Below, piece by piece: positions 54,262 through 63,187 of a stretch of DNA of 64,000 nt. Below the pieces are notes generated by a model, which searched no databases, was not told the origin of the DNA, and saw only the letters and a program-made list of their open reading frames with translations. The position numbers and the translations under genes were made by a program. Source of the DNA: Hymenobacter plasmatis (GTDB taxonomy: Bacteria > Bacteroidota > Bacteroidia > Cytophagales > Hymenobacteraceae). Position 1 is the first letter of the stretch, and each line of letters starts with the position of its first letter. Location: the NCBI RefSeq assembly GCF_020711255.1, contig NZ_JAJFAW010000020.1:1-64000 (forward strand), given 5' to 3'.

Positions 54262-55305
54262 TTATTCATCTTTCAAAAGTAACGGTTGCCACGTCAATAC
54301 GCGCGCTGCCACCGCCACCGGCTCAATGGCCCGAATGCAGCTACAGGCGGCGGGCTGGGTGCGGCAGTCGTCGCAGGTGGGCTTGTCGAAGACCATGAAC
54401 CCGGCGTGCGGCCCCAGTGGCCCCCAGCGGCCCGGGTGCATGGGCCGAATGGGCGGATACAGCCCCAGCGCGTGCCGGCCCAGCGCGGCGGCCAGGTGCA
54501 GCGGGCCGGTGCTGCCCGCCACCAGCCCATCGGCGGCAGCAATGAAGGAGATAAACTGGGGCAGGTTGAGCTGGCCGGTGAGGTCGGCGGTGAGGGCGGC
54601 CGCGTGCTGGTGCCGCCAGTCGCGGAGCTCCTCCCCTTCCGCCGCCGTGCCGGTGAGGAATACGCGGTGGCCGGCTTGGTGCAGCAGTTGGGCCAGGTGG
54701 CCAAAGTTGTCGAGACCCCATTCGCGGGCGCTGCCCCGGCTGCGCGGGTGCAGGATGACGTTGAGCTGGCCCGGCTGGCGCGCTTGCAGCAACTGCCGAA
54801 ACGGCGCAGGCAGCGGCTCAACTGGCCGCAGCTGCACGAGGTTCGCCACATCGAGGAGGCTGGGCAACGGGGCCACGCCCAGGGGCTGGAGCAGCAGGAG
54901 GTTGAGCTGGGCTTCGTGCAGGGGCGAGTGCCGGCGGCTCAGGGCCACCAGCCGGTTACAGGTCAGCCAGTGCTGCCAGCGGTTGCGGGTGCCGATGCGC
55001 ACGGGGATTTTGGCCTTGAGCGCCAGCCGGGCCAGGATGCGGTTGGGGAACACGTGGATGATGGCAGCGGCAGCATAGCCCTGCAGGGTGGCCACCTGCC
55101 CGGGCTCGGGCTGCTGGAGCAACTCATCCAGATTCAGAAAATCATCGACCCACGGGCAGGCGGCCGCTACGGGAGCGGTGTAGGTGCGCCCGATAAGCAC
55201 CACCCGGCAGCCCGGGAAGTGCTGCTTGAGCTGGCCCGCTACCGGCAGGGTCAGCACTACATCGCCGATGGCATCGGTGCGGGACACGAGGAAGGTCTGG
55301 CTCAT
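54262..55305 (-). CDS. Glycosyltransferase family 9 (heptosyltransferase-like)
   Basis: A 347-residue protein with GT9 marks: the N-terminal LVSRTDAIGDVVLTLPVAGQ, and in the C-terminal half AGHRVFLTGTAAEGEEL and GLVAGSTGPLHLAAALGRHA, the donor-binding region. GT9 enzymes add heptose or similar sugars to the LPS core on the cytoplasmic side. It overlaps the stop of the GT2 gene by 4 nt, so the two are translationally coupled. Confidence 0.92.
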   Translation of the reverse strand: MSQTFLVSRTDAIGDVVLTLPVAGQLKQHFPGCRVVLIGRTYTAPVAAACPWVDDFLNLDELLQQPEPGQVATLQGYAAAAIIHVFPNRILARLALKAKIPVRIGTRNRWQHWLTCNRLVALSRRHSPLHEAQLNLLLLQPLGVAPLPSLLDVANLVQLRPVEPLPAPFRQLLQARQPGQLNVILHPRSRGSAREWGLDNFGHLAQLLHQAGHRVFLTGTAAEGEELRDWRHQHAAALTADLTGQLNLPQFISFIAAADGLVAGSTGPLHLAAALGRHALGLYPPIRPMHPGRWGPLGPHAGFMVFDKPTCDDCRTQPAACSCIRAIEPVAVAARVLTWQPLLLKDE

Positions 55306-56066
55306 GCTTCGGCGCGTTCGGTGCGGGTTTTCAGCTTCGCGAATTTCAGGAAAACGCCCCAGGCCGAAATGCCCGCAATGCAGAGGCCGGCAAATCCATC
55401 CAGTAAGCCCAGCCGGAAGAAGTAGCCGTGCACGAATTTCCAGAGCGGCTTGAGCAGCAGGTGAAACAGGGTGACGTTGGTTTTGCCGCGCAGGGCCAGC
55501 TCCTGGGCCGTGATGCTGGTGAACTTGTTGAGCTGGCTGACGTGCTGCGCAATGGAATGGTAGCTGTAGTGCAGGGCGTCGCCAGTGAGCTGGCCGGTGG
55601 TGTGGCCGGCGGCCACTTCGTAGCGCTCGTGCAGGAGCAGGCCGGTCCAGCGGCCCAGGCGGCGGTCGTAGAGGCGCAGCTTGCGGTCGGGGTACCAGCC
55701 GCCGTGGCGCACCCAGTGGCCGCAGTAGTTGGTGAGGCGGGCCAGGGCGTAGGCGGCGTGCTGCCAGTGCTGCTTGGCCGCCCGGATGGACTGGCGCAGC
55801 TCCTCGGTCAGCACTTCATCGGCGTCGAGCTGCAGCACGTGGTCGAATTGGGCCTGGGCGGTGGCGTAGTTTTTCTGCTCCACGTAGCCGGCGAAGGCGT
55901 GCTGGATAACGCGGGCACCGTGCTGCCGGCAAATTTCCACGGTATTGTCGGTCGAAAACGAGTCGACTACCAGCACTTCGTCGGCCACGTCGCCCACCGC
56001 CTGAAGGCAGCGGGCAATATTGGCCGCTTCGTTGAAGGTGATAATGACGACGGAAAGGGAAACCAC
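55302..56066 (-). CDS. Glycosyltransferase family 2, WaaE/KdtX-like
   Basis: A 254-residue GT2 enzyme. It starts with SVVIITFNEAANIARCL, then VLVVDSFSTDNTVEIC, the DxD-type LQLDADEVLTEELRQSI, and NYCGHWVRHGGWYPDRKLRL, typical of LPS core beta-1,4-glucosyltransferases. A C-terminal hydrophobic part (about residues 205-245) may associate with the membrane. The GTG at 56066 is chosen: the open frame runs to 56522, but that would overlap a lipoprotein gene on the other strand, and a -7 box (56100-56107) lies 33 nt before the GTG. Confidence 0.88.
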   Translation of the reverse strand: MVSLSVVIITFNEAANIARCLQAVGDVADEVLVVDSFSTDNTVEICRQHGARVIQHAFAGYVEQKNYATAQAQFDHVLQLDADEVLTEELRQSIRAAKQHWQHAAYALARLTNYCGHWVRHGGWYPDRKLRLYDRRLGRWTGLLLHERYEVAAGHTTGQLTGDALHYSYHSIAQHVSQLNKFTSITAQELALRGKTNVTLFHLLLKPLWKFVHGYFFRLGLLDGFAGLCIAGISAWGVFLKFAKLKTRTERAEA

Positions 56067-56099
56067 GCAGAAAAGGCCAACTAGACGGCCAAGTGCAAG

Positions 56100-56107
56100 C
56101 AAAGGTA
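56100..56107 (-). promoter_or_regulatory. -7 box for the GT2-GT9 pair
   Basis: The minus-strand TACCTTTG fully matches TAnnTTTG and lies 33 nt before the chosen GTG start. It excludes translation from the upstream part of the open frame. Confidence 0.55.
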
Positions 56108-56286
56108 AGAGCGCGGCGAACCGTAGCTCCACACTGCGGCCGCAAGGGGCCCATTCCGCCACCTCAACCGTCCATTTGCTCAGGGGCTCAACGGCAGTGC
56201 AAAATTCGCCGTACGAAGGAGCCCAACTCTTCATGTCGCAAGCCACACTCCGTGCGTAACTTGCGCCCAAATTCGTTTCCCCACAC

Positions 56287-56517
56287 ATGAAAAAAACGCT
56301 TCTCCCCGGCCTGCTGGCCGCAGCTTTGCTTTCCTTCACCTTGCCATCGTGCGGCCCTTCGGAGCCCGAAAGCGCCGATGACATTGCCACTACTCCGCTG
56401 CCGCCCCTGCCCGCTGCCCCCGACACGACCAAAGGCGCCAAGCAGCCCGAGCAATACCGGGAGTTGAACTCGGTGAATGCTACCGAAGACATCAAAAAAA
56501 TGCAGCAGCAGATGTAA
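56287..56517 (+). CDS. Small lipoprotein, unknown function
   Basis: A 76-residue lipoprotein. The signal peptide MKKTLLPGLLAAALLSFTLP ends in a lipobox (LPSC, Cys22) and is followed by a Pro/Asp-rich linker and a short Gln/Met-rich end (DIKKMQQQM). No family is recognised. It is transcribed divergently from the GT2 gene and followed by a complex inverted repeat (56517-56588). Confidence 0.75.
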   Translation: MKKTLLPGLLAAALLSFTLPSCGPSEPESADDIATTPLPPLPAAPDTTKGAKQPEQYRELNSVNATEDIKKMQQQM

Positions 56518-56588
56518 ATCAACCACTTGCCGAAATTGGGCTGCTTCTAGCTTCGGCGGAAAGCAGCATCCTTTCGGCAGGGTTGATT
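56517..56588. repeat. Bulged inverted repeat after the lipoprotein gene
   Basis: AATCAACC with TGCCGAAA (56517-56535) pairs with TTTCGGCA and GGTTGATT (56572-56588), with a small bulge. An inner GCTGCTT/AAGCAGC stem is nested inside. It starts at the stop codon and has no T-run. Confidence 0.65.
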
Positions 56589-56680
56589 ACCTGTTCCTGA
56601 TACCTGATTTGTTGGGCCGTTGCTGCTAAGGTGGTGGCGGCCCAATTTCTTTTTAGCGCGGCCGACCCGGCGCATTTTTT

Positions 56681-57208
56681 ATGGAAAACAACATTGTGCT
56701 GCGCCGCGGCGTGGAGGCCGACCTGCCCCAGGTACTCGCCCTTATCAAGGAGCTGGCCGAGTACGAGCGCGCCCCGGAGGCCGTCACCAACACCCTGGCC
56801 GCCATGCAGCGCGACGGGTTTGGGCCCGCCCCCATTTTCAGCTTTTTCGTGCTCGAAAACAGCGCGGCCGAAATCATCGGCATCGCCTTGTTCTACACCG
56901 CCTATTCGACCTGGAAAGGCCGGATGCTGTACCTGGAAGACTTGGTAGTAACCGAGCCGGCGCGGCGGGGCGGCTTTGGCCGGCTGCTGTTTGATGCCGT
57001 GGTGGCCGAAGCCCGCGCCACGGGCGCCGTTCGCCTGAAGTGGCAGGTGCTGGACTGGAACGAGCCCGCCATTGCCTTCTACAAAAAGCTGGGTGCCACC
57101 ATCGAAGACGAATGGTTCAACGGCAACCTCGACGCAGCTCAACTGGCCGGCTACACCGTGGCGCCAGCTGCGGCCGCGGCGGCCACGCCCACGGGGCGCA
57201 GCCTGTAG
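56681..57208 (+). CDS. GNAT family N-acetyltransferase (diamine acetyltransferase-like)
   Basis: A 175-residue GNAT protein. The acetyl-CoA-binding region is LEDLVVTEPARRGGFGRLLF, and LKWQVLDWNEPAIAFYKKLG is typical of the spermidine/spermine (SAT-type) branch, which acetylates polyamines or thialysine. The substrate is inferred only. An Ala-rich tail (about residues 160-170) precedes the stop. Confidence 0.88.
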   Translation: MENNIVLRRGVEADLPQVLALIKELAEYERAPEAVTNTLAAMQRDGFGPAPIFSFFVLENSAAEIIGIALFYTAYSTWKGRMLYLEDLVVTEPARRGGFGRLLFDAVVAEARATGAVRLKWQVLDWNEPAIAFYKKLGATIEDEWFNGNLDAAQLAGYTVAPAAAAAATPTGRSL

Positions 57209-57239
57209 CCATCGCTAAGCACCGGCAAGGCCCCGTGGC

Positions 57240-59351
57240 TTACTGCCGCACAAACTTGCGGCTGCCGGTATTGCCCTGGGCATCTCGCCAGCGCAGAACG
57301 TAAAAGCCGGGCCTCAGGCCGGCAATGTTCAGGGGCAGGATGTTCAGGCCGGCTACCGTGGCGATGCTGGTGGTGCGTATTCGGCGCCCGACGCTGTCAT
57401 AGAATCGAAACACCACGGTGCCTTCCAGGGTGGCCGGGTACTGCACTTGCAGTTGGTCTTCGGTGGCAGGGTTTGGGAAAACAACCACCGCCGCGCTGGT
57501 GCCTTCGGTGGAGAGCAAGGCGGGGGCCACGTTGTCGAGCGAGCCATCGGGCCGGGTCAGGCGCAGGCGGTAGTAGAGCAAGCCGCCGGGCACCTGCGCA
57601 TCAAAAAACTGGTACTGGCCGCCCGGCCGGGTAGCTACCACGCCCAGCCGCTTCCAGGTAGTGGTGTCGCTGCCCACGCTGCGCTCTACCACGAAGTTGT
57701 TGAGGAAGCACTCGTCGCGCGTGGTCCAGGTGAGGGTGACGCCGGTGGCCTTTTCGTATTTGGCGCTAAAGCTGGTGAGGGGAGCCGGCAGCATGGGCTG
57801 GTTGCTGCAGCCCAGACTCTTGAAGCTGCGCACGCGGAGCACCTGGCGGCCGCCAGCAATGTCGCTGCTGGTGCTGAGGGTGCGCGTGTTCTGGCCCCGG
57901 GCAATGGAATAGTGCATCACCGCGCCGGGCAGGATGAGGTGGCCCAACTGGTGCGCATGGCCCAGCTCGTGCACCGCTACCGTCTCAAAGTCAATCTGGT
58001 TGAGCGCGCCAATGGCGAAGGTGGGGCCAAACTGGAAGTTGGCGCCGTCGTCGAACTGCATGTCCACCTCATCGACCCAAAACACCACCTCGCCACCCGG
58101 GGCCTGGCAGCCGGAGTAATAGCTGGTGGTGCGGCCCAACACGAGGGCGGGCAGCTCGGCGCCCGCATCGAAAGCCACCACGTTCTGGTTATCGTCGGCA
58201 ATGGTATTGGCGGTGGCCGGGGTGCCTACTTCCCAGTTGATGCCCGTTTGGCAGCGCCAGGTGGCCAGGGCCCGCTGCCAGGCCGCCGCCGCAGCGGCGT
58301 TGGAGGCGAAATTGGGCCCAAAGTGAAAGGTGACTCCACCGGATGCATTTTGGGCAATGTGGTTGGGCCGGGCAATGAGGCCGGTGGTACTTTCCACATT
58401 GGTAAGGGCGTACACGATGGTGAGGGTGCCCCCGCTGTCCACGGTTTGCTGGTCGCTGGTGGTTACGCGCACGGTGCCGGAGCCGGCCGGGCTGCCGCCG
58501 ATGGCCGATGAGGGCACGCGCACCTCAATGCGGGTATCCGTCCAAGAAACATAGTCTTTGTCGCGGGCCTTCACGCGGGTGGTCCCGCCGTCGTCGGCGT
58601 TGCGGAACTCCACAAAGCCACTGCCTCGTGTGCTGCCAAATCCTGTTCCATTGATGGTAAGCAAGGCCCCGGCGCCAGCGGGGATGATTTGGGGACCGAA
58701 GTTGGCAACGACGGGGGCCAGCGTGCCGCGCTGCAGGGCCGGTAGCGGGGCTACCAAGGCCGGGTTGGGCTGTAATACCCGGCGCCCCTGCCCGGTGAGC
58801 TGGGTAATGCCTTTGTAGAAGGTAGCATCGAGGGCCGGATACGTCCGAAATGGCTCGGTGGCGGTGCGCCCGGCCAGGTTGTACGCAATGAAGCCTTGCT
58901 CACTGCCGTAGGGGGTCCAGGCCCGGCCAACGGTGGTGGGCAGGCCAGTCCAAGGCGCGCGGGTCAGGAAGAAAACGCCCTGCTGCCCAGCGGTTAGGCT
59001 CAAGGTGTTGGTGAGGACTTGCTGGTCAAGGCCCAAGCGACCGCCTTCGGTGATGAGCACGAGGCCGGTGGTATCGGCCACCTGGCCCTTTAGCAGCGAA
59101 AACACCCGCAGGCGGTGCCGGGTAAACAGGCGACGGTGGTCGGTATCCCAAAAGCTTTGGGCATCGAGCACTTCTGCTTCGACCACCAGCGCCGCCTGCT
59201 GGGCCCGTACGGCAGGCTCCATGGGCAACATCAGGCACTGGGTTTCGGGCACCAAGGCCTGGCCCAACACAGGCTGGGCAAACGCGAGCCCAAGTGCCAC
59301 CACCCATGAGCGACGACCAATAAAGCGGAGAAACGGTACTGCAAACGGCAT
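57240..59351 (-). CDS. Secreted metzincin-like metalloprotease with T9SS sorting domain
   Basis: A 703-residue protein from the ATG at 59351 (signal segment MPFAVPFLRFIGRRSWVVAL to about residue 28); the open frame extends upstream without a signal peptide. In order: an N-terminal domain, an IPT/TIG-like domain (GAGALLTINGTGFGSTRGSG), and the catalytic domain with VAVHELGHAHQLGH near residue 460. A fibronectin-III-like part (LTSFSAKYEKATGVTLTWTT) and a T9SS domain (VVVFPNPATEDQLQVQYPAT) complete it. The zinc motif is HExxHxxxxxH with Gln where metzincins usually have Gly. Confidence 0.85.
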   Translation of the reverse strand: MPFAVPFLRFIGRRSWVVALGLAFAQPVLGQALVPETQCLMLPMEPAVRAQQAALVVEAEVLDAQSFWDTDHRRLFTRHRLRVFSLLKGQVADTTGLVLITEGGRLGLDQQVLTNTLSLTAGQQGVFFLTRAPWTGLPTTVGRAWTPYGSEQGFIAYNLAGRTATEPFRTYPALDATFYKGITQLTGQGRRVLQPNPALVAPLPALQRGTLAPVVANFGPQIIPAGAGALLTINGTGFGSTRGSGFVEFRNADDGGTTRVKARDKDYVSWTDTRIEVRVPSSAIGGSPAGSGTVRVTTSDQQTVDSGGTLTIVYALTNVESTTGLIARPNHIAQNASGGVTFHFGPNFASNAAAAAAWQRALATWRCQTGINWEVGTPATANTIADDNQNVVAFDAGAELPALVLGRTTSYYSGCQAPGGEVVFWVDEVDMQFDDGANFQFGPTFAIGALNQIDFETVAVHELGHAHQLGHLILPGAVMHYSIARGQNTRTLSTSSDIAGGRQVLRVRSFKSLGCSNQPMLPAPLTSFSAKYEKATGVTLTWTTRDECFLNNFVVERSVGSDTTTWKRLGVVATRPGGQYQFFDAQVPGGLLYYRLRLTRPDGSLDNVAPALLSTEGTSAAVVVFPNPATEDQLQVQYPATLEGTVVFRFYDSVGRRIRTTSIATVAGLNILPLNIAGLRPGFYVLRWRDAQGNTGSRKFVRQ

Positions 59352-59515
59352 AGACAAGAAACTACTGCGGATACTGCCCAAGATACGGAAAAACAGGTCG
59401 GTTGGAGCGCCGCTCAAAGGATATCGCATTATTAATATAGTTGGCCCGCCACCGCGCACCAACGCTTCCCCCGAGAGCCGTGAGGCTGCCATCTGGTAAC
59501 TGATAAGATGGCCGG

Positions 59516-60493
59516 CTATTGCCCCACAGGTGCGGGCTGGGGCTGCCAGGATGGCGAGCTGGTGGCTACCATGGGCCAACCGTCGGCGTAGATGAGCCTA
59601 TCCAGGAGCAGGATGCGGCGGGAATAGCCTTCTGCATCGTCGATGGCGTCGAAGGTGGGCTGGCGCGGGTCGATGGCGTGGTAGGCCAGCCAGTCCTGCC
59701 CGGCGGCATCGGTCACCACGCAGTTGTGGCCGGGGGCGCGCCAGTGCGCATTGGCCGCGAGCAGGGCAGCATGCGGGTCGGCGGTGGCGGTGGCGTAGGT
59801 TTCGAAGGGCCCGGTAGCATGGCGGGCACGGGCCACCAGCACGGCGTAGTGGGCTTTGGCGCCGCAACAGTTATCGCCCGAAAAAAACAGGTAGTACCAG
59901 CCGTCGCGGTAGTGCACCCAGGCCGCTTCCACGAGGCGGTGGTAGTCGTTGGGGTCGTCCGACAGGGTGGGGTAAATCACGGCCCGCGCCTCACTGCCCG
60001 GCCGGAAGCCGAGGCGGTCGTCGGCCAGCTCGCGCACCCAGATGGGGCCAAACCCCGACCCCCAATACAGCAGCCGCTGGCCCGTGGCGGGGTCGTCAAA
60101 GGCCATGGGGTCGATGCAGGTGAAGCCGGGCCCGGGGAGCAGCGGGTGGCCAATGTCCACGAACGGGCCGGAGGGCGCATCGGCCACGGCCAGGGCCAGG
60201 CTGAAATAATCGGTGCCGTCGGGCCGGCTGGAGTAATACAGGTAATAGCGGCCGCCGTGCTCGCTCACGTGCGGGGCCCAGATTTTCTGGCTGGCAGTGG
60301 CCCATCGCGGCTTGTGGGGCAGGCCTTCGCCCAGGTGTTCCCAGTTAATCAGGTTCCGGGAGCGGGCCACCTGCAGGTTGAGGATGACGCCGTGGCGCTT
60401 GGTTTGGGTGCCGTAGGCGTAGTACCAGCCATCGGCAGCGCGGATGATGGTGGGGTCCGGGAAGTTTTCGTCGAGGACGGGGTTGCTGTACAT
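59516..60493 (-). CDS. Glycoside hydrolase family 43 protein
   Basis: A 325-residue five-bladed beta-propeller enzyme from the ATG at 60493; a GTG at 60520 is possible. The catalytic base Asp lies in FPDPTIIRAADGWYYAYGTQ (D13), the modulator Asp in CIDPMAFDD, and the general acid Glu in HRLVEAAWVHYRDGWYYLFF. GH43 enzymes cleave arabinan or xylan side chains; the substrate cannot be stated. No signal peptide is evident, so it may be cytoplasmic. No sugar-uptake (Sus-type) genes are adjacent. Confidence 0.88.
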   Translation of the reverse strand: MYSNPVLDENFPDPTIIRAADGWYYAYGTQTKRHGVILNLQVARSRNLINWEHLGEGLPHKPRWATASQKIWAPHVSEHGGRYYLYYSSRPDGTDYFSLALAVADAPSGPFVDIGHPLLPGPGFTCIDPMAFDDPATGQRLLYWGSGFGPIWVRELADDRLGFRPGSEARAVIYPTLSDDPNDYHRLVEAAWVHYRDGWYYLFFSGDNCCGAKAHYAVLVARARHATGPFETYATATADPHAALLAANAHWRAPGHNCVVTDAAGQDWLAYHAIDPRQPTFDAIDDAEGYSRRILLLDRLIYADGWPMVATSSPSWQPQPAPVGQ

Positions 60494-60539
60494 GGGCGCG
60501 GCAGGAATTGGGGCTGGCACACCGCCCGCGGGTCTAAAT

Positions 60540-60953
60540 TCAGCTTAATTGCGGTTCCGGCTGCTGCTGCTGCAGCCATACGTAGGCCGAAGCCACATCG
60601 TCGAAGGTGCCCACGCGGGGCGTGTCGATGGCATGCACCACGGTTTCTACGGCCTGCCGGGCCAGCAAGCTGCGCGGCAGCACCCAGGCAATGTATTGCA
60701 AGCCGGCGGTGCGCATTTCGTCCAGCCACCATGCGCCCCACAGCGTGAGCTGCATGGTAGTGCGGGTAATTCCGGAATTATCGTTGAGGATTTTGTGGCA
60801 GGGCCAGGCCCGCAGGCTCTCGAGCATCAGCAGGCAGGCGGCCTGCGACGACTCCTGGTCGTGCTCCCCTTTCCAGTCAACATAAAGCCATTGATTATCC
60901 GCGTCGTAGCCAATAAATAGCTCGGGAGAATCGGTGATAACGTGCAGCTGCAT
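60540..60953 (-). CDS. Hypothetical protein, STAS/SpoIIAA-like fold possible
   Basis: A 137-residue protein beginning MQLHVITDSPELFIGYDADN. It contains alternating strand/helix segments (LYVDWKGEHDQESSQAACLL, KILNDNSGITRTTMQLTLWG) that recall the SpoIIAA-like/STAS-like proteins common in Bacteroidota, but no signature is decisive. It is cytoplasmic and possibly regulatory. A -7 box lies 44 nt upstream. Its 3' end is 47 nt before the GH43 start. Confidence 0.72.
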   Translation of the reverse strand: MQLHVITDSPELFIGYDADNQWLYVDWKGEHDQESSQAACLLMLESLRAWPCHKILNDNSGITRTTMQLTLWGAWWLDEMRTAGLQYIAWVLPRSLLARQAVETVVHAIDTPRVGTFDDVASAYVWLQQQQPEPQLS

Positions 60954-60997
60954 GCGGTGCTCGGGATAAGCCTCGGGTAGGAAGACATCTAAGCAGC

Positions 60998-61005
60998 CAA
61001 ATTTA
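60998..61005 (-). promoter_or_regulatory. -7 box for the 60540-60953 gene
   Basis: The minus-strand TAAATTTG matches TAnnTTTG, 44 nt before the ATG. The -33 element is unclear. Confidence 0.45.
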
Positions 61006-61099
61006 GTAAGCTAAACAGTAGACACGAACACCTTGGGCCGGTGAAATTCAATGACCAAGCACTTTGTTGGCAAGGGTATCGCCCGGGCGCTTCCCGCAC

Positions 61100-61107
61100 T
61101 AGCTTTG
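61100..61107 (+). promoter_or_regulatory. -7 box for the S1/P1 nuclease gene
   Basis: The plus-strand TAGCTTTG matches TAnnTTTG, 64 nt before the ATG at 61172. The -33 element is unclear. Confidence 0.45.
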
Positions 61108-61171
61108 TGGTCCTGCCCATTGGCCGCAGGCCGGATTTTCCGAAACCCCATTTCCTCCCCCTTCTCGCCCC

Positions 61172-61963
61172 ATGTTTAGAAAGTGTATTGCCCTGCTGGT
61201 TTTGCTGTGTGCGCCGTTTAGCCTGCTGGCCTGGGGCGTGATGGGCCACCGGGCCGTGGCCAAGATTGCCGAAAACCACCTTTCCGGCACCGCCAAGCGC
61301 GAAATAGCCCGCATGCTGGGCACCGAAACACTGCCGCTGGTGAGCACCTGGCCCGATGAAATCCGCTCGGACCCGCAGTACAGCAGCACGGGCCCCTGGC
61401 ACTACCTCAACGTGGCTTCCGGCCTCGACTTCCCGGCTTTCACGGCCCAGCTAAACGCGACGCCGATTATCCCGCCCACCAATGCCTACACGGCGCTGCT
61501 GCAGGTGCGCAAGGACCTGAAAGACCCCAGCAAAACGGCCGCCGAGAAGCTGTTTGCCTTGAAATTTCTGGTGCATCTGGTGGGCGATGTGCACCAGCCC
61601 CTGCACGTGGGCCACGGCGAAGACCGCGGCGGCAACAGCATCCTGGTGAGCTGGCGCGGGCACGACACCAACCTGCACAGCATCTGGGACGGCGACTTGG
61701 TGGAGTACCCCGGTTTCACCTACTCCGAAATGGCCAAGGCCTACGACCACGCCACTTCGGCCCAAGTAAAGCAGTGGCAGAAGGACGACATGGCCACGTG
61801 GCTGTTTGAGTCCTACCAGCTGTGCACGCCGGTTTATGCCGCCGCCACCACCAGCCCCAAGTTCGACTACCGCTTTTACCCCGCCTTCGGCCCTTCCGTG
61901 GAGCAGCAGATTCTCAAGGCCGGCATCCGGCTGGCGGGCGTGCTCAACGAGGTATTCGGCTAA
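61172..61963 (+). CDS. S1/P1-type nuclease, secreted
   Basis: A 263-residue zinc nuclease. The signal peptide (residues 1-20) is cut before Trp21, the N-terminal zinc ligand of this family. Further ligands can be placed: H26 in WGVMGHRAVA, D62 in STWPDEIRSD, H77 in WHYLNV, the HLVGDVHQPLHVGHGEDRGG cluster and the HSIWDGDLVE motif. The enzyme degrades single-stranded DNA/RNA outside the cytoplasm, probably for nucleotide scavenging. A perfect 20-bp terminator follows. Confidence 0.94.
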   Translation: MFRKCIALLVLLCAPFSLLAWGVMGHRAVAKIAENHLSGTAKREIARMLGTETLPLVSTWPDEIRSDPQYSSTGPWHYLNVASGLDFPAFTAQLNATPIIPPTNAYTALLQVRKDLKDPSKTAAEKLFALKFLVHLVGDVHQPLHVGHGEDRGGNSILVSWRGHDTNLHSIWDGDLVEYPGFTYSEMAKAYDHATSAQVKQWQKDDMATWLFESYQLCTPVYAAATTSPKFDYRFYPAFGPSVEQQILKAGIRLAGVLNEVFG

Positions 61964-61996
61964 ACCAACCCCGGCGCAGCAAGGCGCCCATTACCG

Positions 61997-62046
61997 AAAG
62001 CCAAAGAAGCCCCGGCAGCTCGTGCAGCCGGGGCTTCTTTGGCTTT
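61997..62046 (+). terminator. Terminator after the S1/P1 nuclease gene
   Basis: A perfect 20-bp stem (61997-62016 with 62027-62046) around a 10-nt loop lies 34 nt after the stop. The flank is only moderately T-rich. Confidence 0.85.
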
Positions 62047-62143
62047 CAGGCACATACCAAACCGGGAAGCTGAACACTAGTAACATACGCGTAACATTGA
62101 CCGTCATTATAGCCAAACAAGCGGCCATTGGCCTCTTTGCACC

Positions 62144-62671
62144 ATGACAAAGCCCCTGCACCAGCTGCCCGCCCGGGTGCCGCACTCCCACCAGCGCGTG
62201 CACGTAGTGGTCGAAACGCCGAAGGGCGGCCGCAACAAGGTAGCCTTCGACCCGGAGCTGCAAGCCTTCAAGCTGAAAGGCGTGCTGCCCGAAGGCCACA
62301 GCTTCCCCTATGACTTTGGCTTTGTGCCCTCTACCCGGGCCGAAGACGGCGACCCGCTCGACGTGCTGCTCCTGCTCGATGCGCCCACGTTTCCGGGCTG
62401 CGTGGTAGAAGCCCGCCTGATTGGGGCCCTCGAAATTGAGCAGGAGGAAAAAGACGGCCAGACCGTGCGCAACGACCGGCTGCTGGCCGTGGCCGCCAAC
62501 TCGCGCGAGCACAAAAGCATCCACACCATCGCCGACCTCTCCGGCGAGATGCTGCACGAAATCGAGCATTTTTTTGTCTCTTATAACCAGGTAAAAGGGC
62601 AAACCCTCAAGGTGCTGCGCCGCGTGGGCCCCGAGCGGGCGCACGCTTTATTGGAGCACGCGCAGCACTAG
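62144..62671 (+). CDS. ppa: Inorganic pyrophosphatase
   Basis: A 175-residue family I soluble pyrophosphatase. The active-site motif EDGDPLDVL (residues 67-75) carries the metal-binding aspartates, and the N-terminal VVVETPKGGRNKVAFDPELQ and SFPYDFGFVPSTRA are typical. It pulls biosynthetic reactions by removing PPi. CTTTGCACC directly precedes the ATG (see findings). The DUF421 gene follows by 9 nt, so they are probably co-transcribed. Confidence 0.95.
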   Translation: MTKPLHQLPARVPHSHQRVHVVVETPKGGRNKVAFDPELQAFKLKGVLPEGHSFPYDFGFVPSTRAEDGDPLDVLLLLDAPTFPGCVVEARLIGALEIEQEEKDGQTVRNDRLLAVAANSREHKSIHTIADLSGEMLHEIEHFFVSYNQVKGQTLKVLRRVGPERAHALLEHAQH

Positions 62672-62680
62672 CCCCGTGCC

Positions 62681-63187
62681 ATGAAAGAACTTTGGGATAC
62701 GCTGTTTGGGCTACATGCCACCTCCGCCACCATCACCGCCCTGCAGATGATGACGCGGGCCTTGCTAGTGTTTTTTGCGGCCCTGTTGCTGCTGCGGGTA
62801 TCGGGCAAGCGCACGTTTGGCGGCAATGCCACCTTTGATATCGTGGTGAAGATTATGCTGGGCGCCGTGCTGAGCCGGACGGTGGTGGCAGCGTCCCCGT
62901 TTTGCGGCACGCTGCTGGCCTGCCTGGTGCTGGTTGGGCTGCGGCGGCTGCTGGCCTGGGGCTCGTTTCACAGCCATTTGGTGGGCCGGCTGGTGAAGGG
63001 CGATGAGTACGTGCTGGTAGAAAACGGCCAAATCAATCAGGCAAACCTCTCCCGCAACAACCTCTCGCGGAAAGACCTCATGGAAGGCGTGCGCGAAAGC
63101 GGCCACCTCGATGCGCTTGATGAAGATGAAATTGTGCGTCTGGAGCGCGACGGCAGCATTTCGGTGGTAAAAAAGAAGCCGGAGTAA
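62681..63187 (+). CDS. DUF421 (YetF-like) membrane protein
   Basis: A 168-residue protein with two or three N-terminal membrane segments (MTRALLVFFAALLLLRVSGK, LLACLVLVGLRRLLAWGSF). The typical DUF421 signature RVSGKRTFGGNATFDIVVKI and a small C-terminal cytoplasmic domain (LVKGDEYVLVENGQINQANL, SRKDLMEGVRESGH) follow. Function is unknown. It lies 9 nt after ppa on the same strand. Confidence 0.9.
   Translation: MKELWDTLFGLHATSATITALQMMTRALLVFFAALLLLRVSGKRTFGGNATFDIVVKIMLGAVLSRTVVAASPFCGTLLACLVLVGLRRLLAWGSFHSHLVGRLVKGDEYVLVENGQINQANLSRNNLSRKDLMEGVRESGHLDALDEDEIVRLERDGSISVVKKKPE

Noticed and set aside
54286..55425. A 379-residue open frame antisense to the GT9 gene
   Set aside because: It overlaps two supported glycosyltransferase genes, and its composition is that of a shadow frame.
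56067..56522. N-terminal extension of the GT2 glycosyltransferase
   Set aside because: It would overlap the divergent lipoprotein gene and lies upstream of a -7 box. The conserved GT2 start SVVIITFNEA fits the GTG at 56066.
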